A DNA stretch of 64,000 nucleotides from Polyangium mundeleinium (GCF_028369105.1 NZ_JAQNDO010000001.1:9952501-10016500); one strand, 5' to 3'. Positions 26,164 to 35,683 are shown, numbered from the stretch's first letter. Program-made: numbers and translations. The notes: generated by a model not told the origin, from the letters alone.

Positions 26164-26706
26164 TCAGCCGCGTGGGCCCTTCACCGGGACCCCCGCTTCC
26201 CGCAGGAAAACCACGACGGGGCGGAGCGCGTGCGCCGGACCTTTGCCGAGCCGTAGCTCTTCGCCGTTTTTCATTGTAAGGACGAGCCAGCGCGGCTCGA
26301 AGCCGGGCTCGGTCGAATCTCCTTCGACGCCCGCCACCACGGGCGTCGCCGCGTGGACGAGCTCCCGCGCGTCGAGCGTCCGGGAAAAACCCCGGCCCTC
26401 CTGCACGATCTCGCCGCGCTCGAGGTCGATCCGGAAGCGGCCGTGCTTGCGCGCGCTCCGCCGCGCGATGCGATTGCCGATCGCGGCGGCGGTCGTCCAG
26501 AGGATCGCGACGAACAGGATGGGGAAAGGCGCCGCGCGGAGCCCGACGATGACGGAGACGAGGATCGAGGCGACGAGCGCGAACGGCGCGTACAGCTTCA
26601 CCAGCGTATCGGCGAAACCCCCGGGGCAGTCGCAGACGAGCACGAGCGGGCTCTCGGCCACGATCGTGCCCTCCTCGCTCCGCAACAATGTCTCCCGCTC
26701 CTCCAA
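26164..26706 (-). CDS. Two-TM membrane protein of unknown function
   Basis: 180 residues. A polar N-terminus of about 35 residues is followed by two adjoining transmembrane helices (around residues 40-60 and 63-78; LYAPFALVASILVSVIVGL, FPILFVAILWTTAAAIG). The C-terminal part is soluble with beta character and resembles a PH-like fold (FRIDLERGEIVQEGRGFSRTLDARELV). Many small bacterial proteins with this layout are unnamed. It lies between the lipoprotein 25345-26106 and another lipoprotein on the same strand. Confidence 0.7.
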   Translation of the reverse strand: MEERETLLRSEEGTIVAESPLVLVCDCPGGFADTLVKLYAPFALVASILVSVIVGLRAAPFPILFVAILWTTAAAIGNRIARRSARKHGRFRIDLERGEIVQEGRGFSRTLDARELVHAATPVVAGVEGDSTEPGFEPRWLVLTMKNGEELRLGKGPAHALRPVVVFLREAGVPVKGPRG

Positions 26707-26771
26707 CGAGGCCCTTGTTCCTCATCCCGCCCCACGTGGCAAGATCGAAGCGGGCGCGCGGCTTCGGGGGT

Positions 26772-27596
26772 TCAGTTCGTCGGACGCTTTCGCGAGCGCC
26801 ACTCGCGCACGAGCCGGATCCCGAGCAGCGCCGCCGCCAGGCCCACGGTGAACGCGATTCCGATCGGCAAGGGCTGGAACTCCCGCCGGAAGCCCTCGCT
26901 CGCCCCGCGCGCGGCCGAGCGGCTCAGCGAGGCCACGACGTCGTTCACGCAAGGCTCACCCGCCTTCGACGGACACTGCGCGAGCTCCTCCTTCGCCGCG
27001 GCGAGGGCGCCGCGCACCGCCGCCCCGGCCGCGCGCTCGGCTGCCGCGGCCATCGCGTCCGCGAGCGGTCCCTCGGCATCCGGGCCGAACCAGCCCGCCA
27101 TCTCGCTGCCCATGGCCCGCGTGAGCGACCGGCCCATCTCGCCCGAGACCTCGCCGACGAGCGACGTCGCCTCGTTTTCTCGGCTGTTCATGCCTCGCAC
27201 GAGCCCCATCGCCGCCTGCTCGCCGGCCCTCGCGGCCGCCCGGTTGATGGGACCGCGCTCATCCATCACGGTATCGACCGCCGTCCGCAAGGACTCCGAG
27301 ACGAGGTGCCGCACGATCCACCGTTGCTCCGGCACGGTCGCCGTGAGCCCTCGCATCGCCCCTTGCGTCACGTTCGCGGAGATCGCCTCGAGGCCCGGGG
27401 GCGGCCCGGCGGCGAGCGCATTCGTCAGGAAGCGATCGAGCAAGAGCCCCGCCTTGCGGGCGAGCTCGGCATCCTCGGGAGGCGTATCGAGCGCCGAAAT
27501 CGCGCCCAGCGTCGCCTCCCGGGCCGGCTGACGGACATTCATACTGCACCCGAGCATCACCAGCCCGAGCACGATCGCCAGCATGATCGCCTTCAT
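26772..27596 (-). CDS. Hypothetical lipoprotein with C-terminal transmembrane segment
   Basis: About 274 residues from ATG 27596. The signal ends in the lipobox VMLGC. The body is helical and Ala/Glu-rich; a hydrophobic segment of about 18 residues near the end (IGIAFTVGLAAALLGIRLV) is followed by a basic tail REWRSRKRPTN. An N-terminal lipid and a C-terminal membrane anchor with inside-positive tail would tether both ends to the inner membrane. A start at 27620 is also possible. No family recognised. Confidence 0.7.
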   Translation of the reverse strand: MKAIMLAIVLGLVMLGCSMNVRQPAREATLGAISALDTPPEDAELARKAGLLLDRFLTNALAAGPPPGLEAISANVTQGAMRGLTATVPEQRWIVRHLVSESLRTAVDTVMDERGPINRAAARAGEQAAMGLVRGMNSRENEATSLVGEVSGEMGRSLTRAMGSEMAGWFGPDAEGPLADAMAAAAERAAGAAVRGALAAAKEELAQCPSKAGEPCVNDVVASLSRSAARGASEGFRREFQPLPIGIAFTVGLAAALLGIRLVREWRSRKRPTN

Positions 27597-27730
27597 ATGG
27601 ATCCCCCGTGGCGAGCGCATGCGTGCACCTCCCGCGCCGGGCGCACGCTGCACGCGAATACGTCAGCGGCGAAACGTGTTTGACAGGGAGAACGGGTTCA
27701 CGAGGCGCCGAGCGCGCCGGCGATGTCCGC

Positions 27731-28159
27731 TCAGTTCGCGCCGTACCAGCGCTTCGTCTCGGGCTTCATCCAGACGACGAGCAGCGGGATCGTGATGGGC
27801 AAACAGCACGTATTCCACAGCATGTTCAGCCCGATCAGGACGATTCCCAGCGTGTAGGCCCACCGCGCCCTGCCGGCGAAGAGCACGATCGCGTGCGGGA
27901 TGATGACGAGAAAGGAGAGGCCCACCATGAAGAGCCCCATCACCCATTCCCCGGTCGCGGACGACCCGGACACACCCCGCATGAGCGGTCCGAGCATCAG
28001 GTAAAGCCCCGAGCCAAACACGCCGAAGAGCATGAGCAGCATCAGCACTGCATAGATGCGGAAATAATAAACCCCTTCCGGCGGACGCTCCTCCTCCATC
28101 AAAAGGGGCGTCCCGGGGGGAGCGCCGGAGGGGATGAAGTACGGGCCCTGATGGCTCAT
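27731..28159 (-). CDS. Hypothetical integral membrane protein
   Basis: 142 residues with three or four transmembrane segments (YYFRIYAVLMLLMLFGVFG; GLFMVGLSFLVIIPHAIVLF; TLGIVLIGLNMLWNTCCLPI). The N-terminus is Pro-rich. There is a Cys pair in the last membrane segment. Function unknown. About 135 bases separate it from the lipoprotein gene downstream on the same strand. Confidence 0.72.
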   Translation of the reverse strand: MSHQGPYFIPSGAPPGTPLLMEEERPPEGVYYFRIYAVLMLLMLFGVFGSGLYLMLGPLMRGVSGSSATGEWVMGLFMVGLSFLVIIPHAIVLFAGRARWAYTLGIVLIGLNMLWNTCCLPITIPLLVVWMKPETKRWYGAN

Positions 28160-28381
28160 GATGTCCTGCCATCATCACCCGAGTTCGCCGGGCCCGGCAA
28201 GCCCACGCTCGACGGCCGCCTGCGTGTGCCCTCCGATGCTCGGCCCGCTCGGCGCGCGGGGCGACGGCGACGAGGCTGCCTCGCCGCTTCTCCCCTGCAC
28301 GCTTCCTCCGTTGGCGTGATCGTCGCAAGCGTCGGCCGGCGCGGGCCTGTCGTCGTCGGACCAGGGCCCCGGGAGGAATCC

Positions 28382-28702
28382 ATGGATCAGTCGTTCGACG
28401 TCTCCACGCAGGGCATGACCTCGACCTTGAACAAGAACGAGGGCAAGACGACGCAGCTCATCGAGCGCCAGACCTCGCGCCTGCCCTCGATCGCGTACCT
28501 CGGCCTCGCGTTCGGGTCGATGTTGATCTCGGCCAGCCTCGCGGCCTCGGCGCACCCGCAGCGCCGCTTCGGTTACTCGAAGCGCCTCGAGCTCGCGAAC
28601 TTCGTCGGACAGTGGGTGCCGTCGCTGCTCCTGATCGGCGTCTACAACAAGCTCGTCAAGGTCGAGCACGAGATGCTCTCCTCGCGCAGCGTGGTGCGCT
28701 GA
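28382..28702 (+). CDS. Small membrane protein of unknown function
   Basis: About 106 residues from ATG 28382, with GGAGGAA just upstream, a strong binding site that fixes the start. Two hydrophobic segments are seen (SIAYLGLAFGSMLISASLAAS and FVGQWVPSLLLIGVYNKLV). The N-terminal 35 residues are polar with Thr/Gln. The family is not named, but similar short two-helix proteins occur widely. The gene is separated by 220 bases from the divergent membrane protein at 27731-28159. Confidence 0.72.
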   Translation: MDQSFDVSTQGMTSTLNKNEGKTTQLIERQTSRLPSIAYLGLAFGSMLISASLAASAHPQRRFGYSKRLELANFVGQWVPSLLLIGVYNKLVKVEHEMLSSRSVVR

Positions 28703-28846
28703 CGAGCGACGGCGAAATCCGTCGACGCGTGATTTCCCACGAGCCTCCGCGGAAAACGCGCCTCCCGTAGACATACGGAGAGGGCCTCGCGTATCGTGCC
28801 CGGCTCGGGAGGTCGCTCGGCTCGCGGCTTCCGTTCGGAGGTCGCC

Positions 28847-30802
28847 ATGGCAGAGGCCAAGCGCGTCGATTTCAATGCATTGCCGAGGGAGGTGCGGGAG
28901 CGGCTCATCAGCTGCATGCAGCACCAGTCGTACCCGTACCCCCTTTTGTCGAGCGTGCCCTCGCAAGGCGCGGCCATCGCGGGGTGGTTCGTCCTCGCGC
29001 TCCTCGGCTTCATCGTGGTGGTCGGCACGCTGCTCCACGAGTTCGGCCGGACGCTCCAGTCGATGCCGGTCATGTTCGTTTACTTCCTCGGCACAGCGAT
29101 CGTTCTCCTGTCGATCCTGTTCCTGGTTCGTCGCGTCCGCCTCGGCTCGGCGCTGCCGTACAAGCCCGGGCGTTTCCTTTTCCCGATGGACTTCATCAAC
29201 GCCGAGGATCGCGTCCTGCGCATCGTGCCGATGAGCTCGCTCGTGGATTTCCGCGGCGTCCATCAGCACACGAACGGCGTTTACAACGGCACGACGCTCA
29301 CCTTCACGTTCGAGGGTGGCATCACCGAGTCGTTCACGATTCACGGCAAGGAGCGCGCGGAGGAGGTCCTCCGGCAGCTCGGCGACTCGCAGCGCCAGAT
29401 CCGCGAGGCGGCGCAGGCGCGTGACCTCGAGACGCTGCTCAAGCTCGATCCGCTCTTCGAGGTGCGCGTCAAGGACACCTGGGCCGTGCAGGCGCCGCGA
29501 GACGAGGACGTGCAGCAGCCCGCCGCGCAATCGATCGGCGCGCTCTTCGCGAAGGGCACGATCCTCGGCGTCTCCGCGGCCGCCGCGGCCGTGCTCGCCC
29601 TGCCGACGTGGCACATGCGCAACGTCGCGAGCGACGAGGCGATGTTCACGAACGCGAAGCAGGTCGATGACGAGTACGAGTGGGAGCACTACGTCCGCGA
29701 GGGCAAGCGCCACCTCGACGAGGCGCGTGACGAGCACCTGCCGCGCGCGGCGCTGCTCGGGGCCAAGAAGAAGGGCTCGGTCACGGCGCTGCGCGACTTC
29801 CTCAAGAAATATCCGAAGTCGGTGGTCGAGCAGGAGGCGCGCGACGAGATCCACGCGCTCTTCACGAAGACGCTCGGCGAGTTCCGCGAGCAGGCCGCGA
29901 CCGACGATCCGAAGCTCCTGCCGTTCATGGAGAAGCTGCTCGGGTACCTCGAGAAAAACGACACGGCCCGCGTCGAGGCGCGCTTCGAGGCGCCGTCGAC
30001 GGAGAAGCTCGACAAGGTCGACGAGCTGCTCAAGAGCAAGCTCGGCGGCGAGATCGCGGGCGGCGGCAACATCGTCCCCGTCGCCCCGCATTTCGGCGAG
30101 AAGGTGGGCGTGCAGCGCGAGGCCGAGATCGTGCGCAGCCTGCAGCAAGGCTTCGAGAAGGTCTTCCCGGCGGACGTGATGGCGCTCAAGCAAGGCCCGC
30201 GCATCGGCCCCGACGGCAAGCCCCTCGCGGCGCAGCCGAAGGACGATCGTGACCCTTACGATCGGCTGCGTGACGCCGCCGGTAGCAAGAGCATCGCCGA
30301 CATGCGCGCGGCGCTCGACGCGATGGACGGCAAGATCGGGAAGGACCCCGAGGCGAGCAACGTCGAGGCGCCGACGATCGAGGTGCGTTACGAGGTTGGC
30401 TGGGCCGGTGATTTCTTCACGGAGGACAAGGGCGACCGCAAGTTCGTCGGCATCGTGGTCGACTTCCACGTGATCATGAAGATCCCGGGCGAGGCGGACA
30501 AACTCGAGTTCGACCTGCCCGTGCAGCCGCCGGATCACTTCACGGTCGACTACACGAACCCGATGTACGGCATCGGCGGCGGGCCGAGCGAGGGCCGCGT
30601 CTACGACGTCATGGCCGCGCGCGCGTTCGACCAGCTCAGCGACAAGATGCGCCGCGTCTTCTTCAAGATCGGCAGCAAGGCCTACGGCCCGCTCGACCCC
30701 GACGACCTGCAGGACATGGCCCCGACGCCGCCCGACAGCGTGCTCGGCGGCCCTGGCGGCAAGACCCCGCCGTCGGGGAAGAAGCCCGGAACGAAGCTGT
30801 AG
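28847..30802 (+). CDS. Large membrane-anchored hypothetical protein
   Basis: About 651 residues from ATG 28847, preceded by GGAGG. Two transmembrane segments lie near residues 43-64 and 75-93 (IAGWFVLALLGFIVVVGTLL; VMFVYFLGTAIVLLSILFLV), a third hydrophobic stretch near 230-248. A PH-like segment (LVDFRGVHQHTNGVYNGTTL) follows the first pair. The large C-terminal part, about 400 residues, is soluble with charged helices and a beta-rich end (VEAPTIEVRYEVGWAGDFF). No enzyme motif was found. Possibly a homologue of other DUF-type myxobacterial proteins. Confidence 0.75.
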   Translation: MAEAKRVDFNALPREVRERLISCMQHQSYPYPLLSSVPSQGAAIAGWFVLALLGFIVVVGTLLHEFGRTLQSMPVMFVYFLGTAIVLLSILFLVRRVRLGSALPYKPGRFLFPMDFINAEDRVLRIVPMSSLVDFRGVHQHTNGVYNGTTLTFTFEGGITESFTIHGKERAEEVLRQLGDSQRQIREAAQARDLETLLKLDPLFEVRVKDTWAVQAPRDEDVQQPAAQSIGALFAKGTILGVSAAAAAVLALPTWHMRNVASDEAMFTNAKQVDDEYEWEHYVREGKRHLDEARDEHLPRAALLGAKKKGSVTALRDFLKKYPKSVVEQEARDEIHALFTKTLGEFREQAATDDPKLLPFMEKLLGYLEKNDTARVEARFEAPSTEKLDKVDELLKSKLGGEIAGGGNIVPVAPHFGEKVGVQREAEIVRSLQQGFEKVFPADVMALKQGPRIGPDGKPLAAQPKDDRDPYDRLRDAAGSKSIADMRAALDAMDGKIGKDPEASNVEAPTIEVRYEVGWAGDFFTEDKGDRKFVGIVVDFHVIMKIPGEADKLEFDLPVQPPDHFTVDYTNPMYGIGGGPSEGRVYDVMAARAFDQLSDKMRRVFFKIGSKAYGPLDPDDLQDMAPTPPDSVLGGPGGKTPPSGKKPGTKL

Positions 30803-30805
30803 AGG

Positions 30806-33174
30806 CTAGATCTCCTTCGCCCGTCCCACCTTCGGATCTTCCGACGCGAGCACCGAGAGCGCGAGCGGATCCGATTTCCCGAGATCCTCCAGAAGCTGCA
30901 CGAGCCCCCGGCGCGAACCGTAGTAGTTCGAGGCGTCGTGGTCTGCCTCCGTGATGCACCCGCGGACGAGCGTCCTCGAGATCGGCGGGAATCGCAGGGC
31001 TTCGAGCGCCATGGCCCAGAGGCCGTCGACGAAGTTCTGGTCGGCGGGGAACTCGAGCAGCCCGGCCAGCATGAGCAGGACGGCGGCGCGCTTGCCCGCG
31101 GCCGTGTGCATGGGCGGGCCGTCGAGCAGGCCCGTGTCGAAGGCGCGCCACATCGCGTCGGCCGCGCAAAGCAAGCGCTTGATCTCCTTGCCCGCGTGGC
31201 TCAGGTGGGCGTGCATCATCACGTCCGCCTGCATGCCCGCAGGCCCTTCGGTCCCGCGCACGTACCGACAAACGGCCGGCAAGGCCCCGAGCCGCTCGCC
31301 GGGCAACCCCCCGGGCACGTCGGCCGGCGGCTCGCCGTGGTTGTAAAAGCCGCCCGCGTGGAAGACGTAAAAGAGCTCGCTCTGTCCGGGCAAACCTGCC
31401 CAGAGATCCGAGTATTGGGTGACGCGGTTCATGCTGCCCGCGGCCCAGCCGAGCCCGGTGGCCGCCTCGCCGCCGATCTGCGAGGGGGCGACGCCCGGAT
31501 CCCGGGGCGTGAGCGAGGCGCGCAGGTCCTCGGCGAGCTCGGCGATCGTGAGGTCGAGGAAGCCGTCGTAGAGGTCGGCGCGGCCGTCGCGGTTGACGTC
31601 CTGGAAGCGCGCGACGACGAGGGGATTGCCGGGCCCGATGAACTGCGAGAAGCCGGGGAAGCTCCCCTGCGCGTGGTGCCATTGCACACGCCGCATGCGG
31701 GCCTCGATCTCGGCGTGGGTCTCCTTCGCGCACATGCCGCGGAGGAGCTCGACGAAACAATCGACGCCCTCGGACGCGTTCATCTTGCCGCCGGGCCCGC
31801 CGGTGCGGAAATAGGTGCTGTCCCAGGACGAATAGATGTCGGCGTCGGGGAACGTGCGCGCGATGGCGAAGCGGGTTGTCAATCCAGCACATTGTGCGTT
31901 CAACATGATCTTGTAACCGACCTGGCGTGCGGTCGCCGTGGCGGCGCGCATGTCGTAGGCGCCAAGCTGGGCGTGCCGGTTGATGAAGACCCCGACGAAC
32001 GCGGCGTCGGCCATTTCGAGGTTCTCGTCGTCGGGCCGCGCGGCGCGGGCGTAGAGCCACACGGGATCACCATCCGGGGTGCGGAACGGTGCTTCGAGGA
32101 CACGATACGTCCCGTATTTGGGCGGCGCCGGCGAGCCCTCGGGCGCTGGGATTTCGCGGAAGTCGTAGCGGTCGATGAAGATGTCGACCTCGCCCTCGTG
32201 GAAATCGCGGGCCGAGCACATCGCAAAACGCCACGGGCCGGGGAGCGCGTCGTAGGGCGGCGCCTCGCGCACGAGGCTCCGGACGAGGCTCCGCGCGAGC
32301 TCCCGGTCGGCCGCCGCGAGTGCCGGCGCGCGCATCGAGAGGAGCTGAATCGCGTGCGCCCGGAGCGCGGGCACGGCCGCTGGCCCGGTCTCGCTGGCGA
32401 CGAGCGCGAACATCAGGGCCGCGGCCTGATCCGCAATTGCGCGGAAATCCGGATCCCGGAGCGCCGTGGCCACGAGGTGCGAGAGCACGGTGAGCGCGGC
32501 CGATCGAATCTGCGCCGCCGCGATCGGATCTTTTCGTGCATCTTCGGTGGTCGCCCCTGCGGCGGCGAGCGCGCTCCGGGCCTGGACGAGCAGCCCCGCG
32601 GCCTGCGTTGCGGTGAGCCGCTCGGGGCGCAAAGGTTCGTCGGGGTGAAACGCGCTCGGCGGGAAGAGGCGCTCCAAGGTCGTGGTGCGGCGGGACGAGA
32701 CCCAGCGCGCGGCGCGGACGAGCGCGGGGCCTGCGTCGAGGCCACGCGGCGGCGGCCCCGGCTCGGTGGCGAACGAACCATCGGGCAAGAGCCATAACGA
32801 CGGTGCGCCCTCGCGCCCGGCCGTCAAATCGAGCGCTGCCGCGGCGAGTGCGACGGGCCCGCTCTGCCTGAGCCTCGCCGCCGGCACGACGGCGACGTCG
32901 GCGATCCTGCGCCGCACGGGGGTTCGTCCCGGGAAGACGAGCTGCGCGCTTTTCTTCCGGTGTGCTTCCAGCATCTCGATCGTCGCCTCCGACACGGGGG
33001 CGCGAGGCTCACGACGTAATCACGATCCCCGGCGAGAAGGACGTGCACGCCCGGCGTGCGCCTCGCGTCCTTCCAGCTTTCGGCCGCCTCTTTTCCAGCA
33101 CCGGCGAGGACGACCGGCACGTCGACGTTTTCACCCGGAATCGCACGAAAGCGGAGGAGAAGGGGGTCGGGCAT
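30806..33174 (-). CDS. Large protein with a possible caspase-like His/Cys pair; frameshifted near 33.0 kb
   Basis: From GTG 32995 the frame encodes 729 residues, but an upstream ATG at 33174 in another frame encodes a matching N-terminus (MPDPLLLRFRAIPGENVDV through YVVSLAPP). Adding one base to the five-base run at 32996-33000 joins the two frames, giving about 788 residues. Two positions, numbered from 32995, suggest a caspase-type peptidase: a His in FVGVFINRHAQLG (His341) and a Cys in IMLNAQCAGLTT (Cys369). An EF-hand-like loop DVNRDGRADLYD follows. The family is not recognised. The frameshift could be real or a sequencing error. Confidence 0.6.
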
Positions 33175-33344
33175 GGGGATTTGCTCCGCGGGGAAGCGTC
33201 CTCCCATGGGGCGGGGTGATCAACGGAAAACCGCGCTGTGGGGACCGAGACGAGGTCCGCTCCTGCTGAAATCGACGCGAGGACGGATGTCCGGCGACAC
33301 GAAACGCACGGGCGCGGCGTCGATCTCGCTGGAATCGTCTCTTG

Positions 33345-33656
33345 CTACAGGTACCAGTCGACCTCGACCAGCAGGGACTCTTGCACGTCGAACTGTTTCT
33401 CCCCCTCGATCGAATCAATGTCCCACGGTTGCGTTGTATCGATGCGAACGACACCTTCGTGCCGCGTGACGACCTCGCAAGCGAGGATGCCCGGTTGTGG
33501 GTACTCGCTTTGCTGATCCAGCGCAGCTTCGGTGACGATTGGCACCTTCTGGAGAAACGACCAGCGGCGGCCGTGCGCGTCGATCAAGTGGCACTCGACC
33601 CAGCCGGGCTGCGCGTCGTCGGCATATCGCACGATCTGCACCTGGACGCCGATCAT
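33345..33656 (-). CDS. Small unknown protein
   Basis: About 103 residues from ATG 33656, seven bases after the stop of the DUF5713-like gene, so the two are probably co-transcribed. A longer start at 33707 overlaps that gene in another frame and was rejected. The sequence is beta-rich: MIGVQVQIVRYADDAQPGWVE, a central HGRRWSFLQKVPIV and a C-terminal ESLLVEVDWYL. I do not recognise the family, though it has the look of a widespread small cytosolic protein. The upstream 170-base gap to the 33174 gene end contains nothing clear. Confidence 0.65.
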   Translation of the reverse strand: MIGVQVQIVRYADDAQPGWVECHLIDAHGRRWSFLQKVPIVTEAALDQQSEYPQPGILACEVVTRHEGVVRIDTTQPWDIDSIEGEKQFDVQESLLVEVDWYL

Positions 33657-33663
33657 GAGCGCG

Positions 33664-33999
33664 TCACCAATCCCGCGGCGCGAGCGCCTCCTCGATGTCG
33701 AATTCATAGCCGTAGGCCTTGAGGATAAAGCCGATGTCCTCCGCGATGGCCTCGCGCGCCATTGTCTCGATCTCGCTCTCCGCTTCGAAAAACTCCTCCT
33801 GGAGATCGTTGAACGCCTCGGTCGTGGCGTGCGTGAGCGCGTAGACCGCGTTCCCCTTGGGCGCCTCCTTCTCGATGCGCTCCGCGAGCGCCACGAGGAG
33901 CCGCTGCCCCTTTTCGACGAGGTGCTTCGGGTAGTAGTTGTCGTCGATCATCGACTCCAGGAATTTTCGCTGCTTCACAGTGTCATTCTTGATGGTCAT
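33664..33999 (-). CDS. DUF5713-like protein
   Basis: 111 residues. The sequence matches the DUF5713 pattern as I remember it: an N-terminal YYPKHLVEKGQRLLVALAERIEKEAP, a central ALTHATTEAFNDLQEEFFEAESEIET, and a C-terminal GYEFDIEEALAPRDW. Function of the family is not established; the acidic, all-helical make-up is compatible with an immunity- or antitoxin-type role, which is only a guess. It lies between a broken HNH nuclease gene and the small unknown gene, on the same strand. Confidence 0.7.
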   Translation of the reverse strand: MTIKNDTVKQRKFLESMIDDNYYPKHLVEKGQRLLVALAERIEKEAPKGNAVYALTHATTEAFNDLQEEFFEAESEIETMAREAIAEDIGFILKAYGYEFDIEEALAPRDW

Positions 34000-34076
34000 C
34001 GATCGATTGTCCTGTGCCAGTGGCCATCATGATTCCTCGGAAGACTCCGCCCTCTTGGCCCAAGCGTCCCATCCGC

Positions 34077-34483
34077 TCAAGGACGCCATCCACGGCGCAA
34101 GAGCCATGCGCGCAGCCGAACGCGCCCCTCGTCGTTCATGTCCAGGAGCTGCACCGTCGCGCGCCCCTCGGCCGTCCCCCCTTCCACGGTTCCCTCCGAC
34201 CCCACGGAAAAGTGGTCCCCCACGAATGCCGCCTCGGGTGATAGAGCGGCACGATGGCGCTGGTCGCGGGGTCAATCGACGCGATGTTCGGCCCCTTCTT
34301 CAGGTTGCAGCGAATGCAGCAGAGACACAGGTTGTCCACGCCATCCGATCCCCGATGCTGTCGCCCGATGATGTGGTCGACCTGATGGGGCAGAATCGAC
34401 GCGCTCTCGGGAAACCGACAGTACTCGCACGCGCCCTGGGCACGCCGCTGGACCATCTCCCGCACGTCGCTGGGAAGCTTCAC
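34077..34483 (-). pseudogene. HNH endonuclease with a single-base frameshift
   Basis: The gene starts at GTG 34483, overlapping the preceding stop (GTGA). The first 75 residues form an HNH domain: CEYCR, HQVDHIIGRQHRG with the catalytic His pair, NLCLCCIRCNLKKGPNI. After the codons for HPRRHSWG, the family sequence continues in another frame (GDHFSVGSEGTVEGG ... RATVQLLDMNDEGRV, ending GWRP at 34077). One base is missing from the C5/G5 run at 34217-34221. HNH nucleases cut DNA with a metal ion. The C-terminal half is lost if the shift is real; if it is a read error the gene is intact. Confidence 0.7.
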
Positions 34484-34695
34484 GATGCTGCGCGCATCGT
34501 CCAGAACTCCTCGGCTTGTAGCTTGAGGAGGCTGAGCGTGTCGTTCAGGCGGACGACCTCGGCGTACTCCCGGTACTCTTCAGGCGTGAGGGCGCCCGCG
34601 GTGCTCTTCTGCGCGAGCTCTTCGACGCGCGGGGCCAGGTCCCTGCTGACCGCATCGAGCGCCGCTTCGAGCTGCTCCAAGGTTCGCTTTTCCAC
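34480..34695 (-). CDS. Small helical protein coupled to the HNH nuclease
   Basis: About 71 residues from GTG 34695. Two helices are predicted (LEQLEAALDAVSRDLAPRVEELAQ and LTPEEYREYAEVVRLNDTLSLLKLQAEEFW). The gene ends in overlap with the HNH start (GTGA), so production is coupled. Similar small proteins upstream of HNH genes occur in other bacteria, from memory. Its role is unknown; a regulatory or immunity function for the nuclease would be a guess. The next gene upstream is divergent, about 210 bases away. Confidence 0.65.
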   Translation of the reverse strand: MEKRTLEQLEAALDAVSRDLAPRVEELAQKSTAGALTPEEYREYAEVVRLNDTLSLLKLQAEEFWTMRAAS

Positions 34696-34902
34696 GCGTT
34701 TTTCCCTCGCCGACGTCTGGCTCGTAGCATGCCACCCCTCCGCCGCTGGCACAAGCTCGGCCTGGAATCGGAGACCGTTTGCCCAGGGATGCCACCCCAG
34801 CGTCCTCCCGCCGATACCGCCAATCTCCCTGTCCCTCACGCCACGCGCCCTCCCTTCGCCCACCCCCCGCACCCCCTCGAAATCCTGCTACGGTCCCGCC
34901 CC

Positions 34903-35637
34903 ATGGAACCCCGCACCTTCGGCCCCCTCCGCGTCCACGTTCGGGGCGGCGACGATCACCGCGGCGGCGGCGACGGCCCCGCGATTCTGCTCTGCCACGG
35001 CTTCGGCGCGCCCGGGGAAGACCTCGTCAGCCTCTGCCGCGTCATCGACGCCGGTCGCGGCGTCCGCTGGTTCTTCCCCGAAGCCCCCCTCGAAGTCGAG
35101 GTCGGCCCCGGCATGCGCGGACGTGCCTGGTGGGACATCGGCATGGATCGGCTGATGACGCTCCTCATGCGCGGCGACATCGACGGCGCCATGAAGCGCC
35201 TCGACGAGGTGCCCGAAGGACTCGCGCCGGCCCGGGATGCGCTCGCGGAGACCGTCGAGGTCCTCGGGAAGGAATACGGCGTGCGGCGGGATCAGCTCGT
35301 CGTGGGCGGGTTTTCCCAGGGCGCCATGGTCACGACCGAGCTCGTGACCCACCTCCGCGAGCCTTTCGCCGGCCTCGCCGTGCTCTCGGGGACCCGGCTC
35401 GGCGGCGAGCGCTGGCAGGCCGGGCTCGATGCCGTCGGGGAGCGGCTTGCGGCGTTCATCTCGCACGGACGGCGAGATCCGCTCCTGCCTTTCGGGCGCG
35501 CCGAGATCCTCCGGGACATGATGACCGCCGCGAAAGCGCGCGTGACGTGGGTGCCGCACGGTGGGGCGCACGAGATCCCCCCGGCCGTCGTGAGCGGGCT
35601 CGGGACGTTCGCGCAGGCCCGGCACGGCGGGGCGTAG
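34903..35637 (+). CDS. Carboxylesterase / lysophospholipase-type alpha/beta-hydrolase
   Basis: About 244 residues from ATG 34903. The alpha/beta-hydrolase fold of the phospholipase/carboxylesterase family is clear: oxyanion HGFGAPGEDLVSL, nucleophile elbow GGFSQGAMVTTEL (Ser), ISHGRRDPLLPF (Asp), and the C-terminal VPHGGAHEIPP with the catalytic His. The Ser-Asp-His triad is thus complete. There is no signal peptide, so it is cytoplasmic. Substrates are short esters or lysophospholipids by family analogy. Confidence 0.88.
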   Translation: MEPRTFGPLRVHVRGGDDHRGGGDGPAILLCHGFGAPGEDLVSLCRVIDAGRGVRWFFPEAPLEVEVGPGMRGRAWWDIGMDRLMTLLMRGDIDGAMKRLDEVPEGLAPARDALAETVEVLGKEYGVRRDQLVVGGFSQGAMVTTELVTHLREPFAGLAVLSGTRLGGERWQAGLDAVGERLAAFISHGRRDPLLPFGRAEILRDMMTAAKARVTWVPHGGAHEIPPAVVSGLGTFAQARHGGA

Positions 35638-35683
35638 CTCCCAGGGCTCCCCTTTTCGGGCCCACGGGCGTAGACTCGTTTCC

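Noticed and set aside
28175-30538. A 787-codon minus-strand frame across the 28847-30802 gene
   Set aside because: The plus-strand gene has a strong ribosome binding site and membrane segments; the antisense product is a charged, Arg/Asp-rich shadow.
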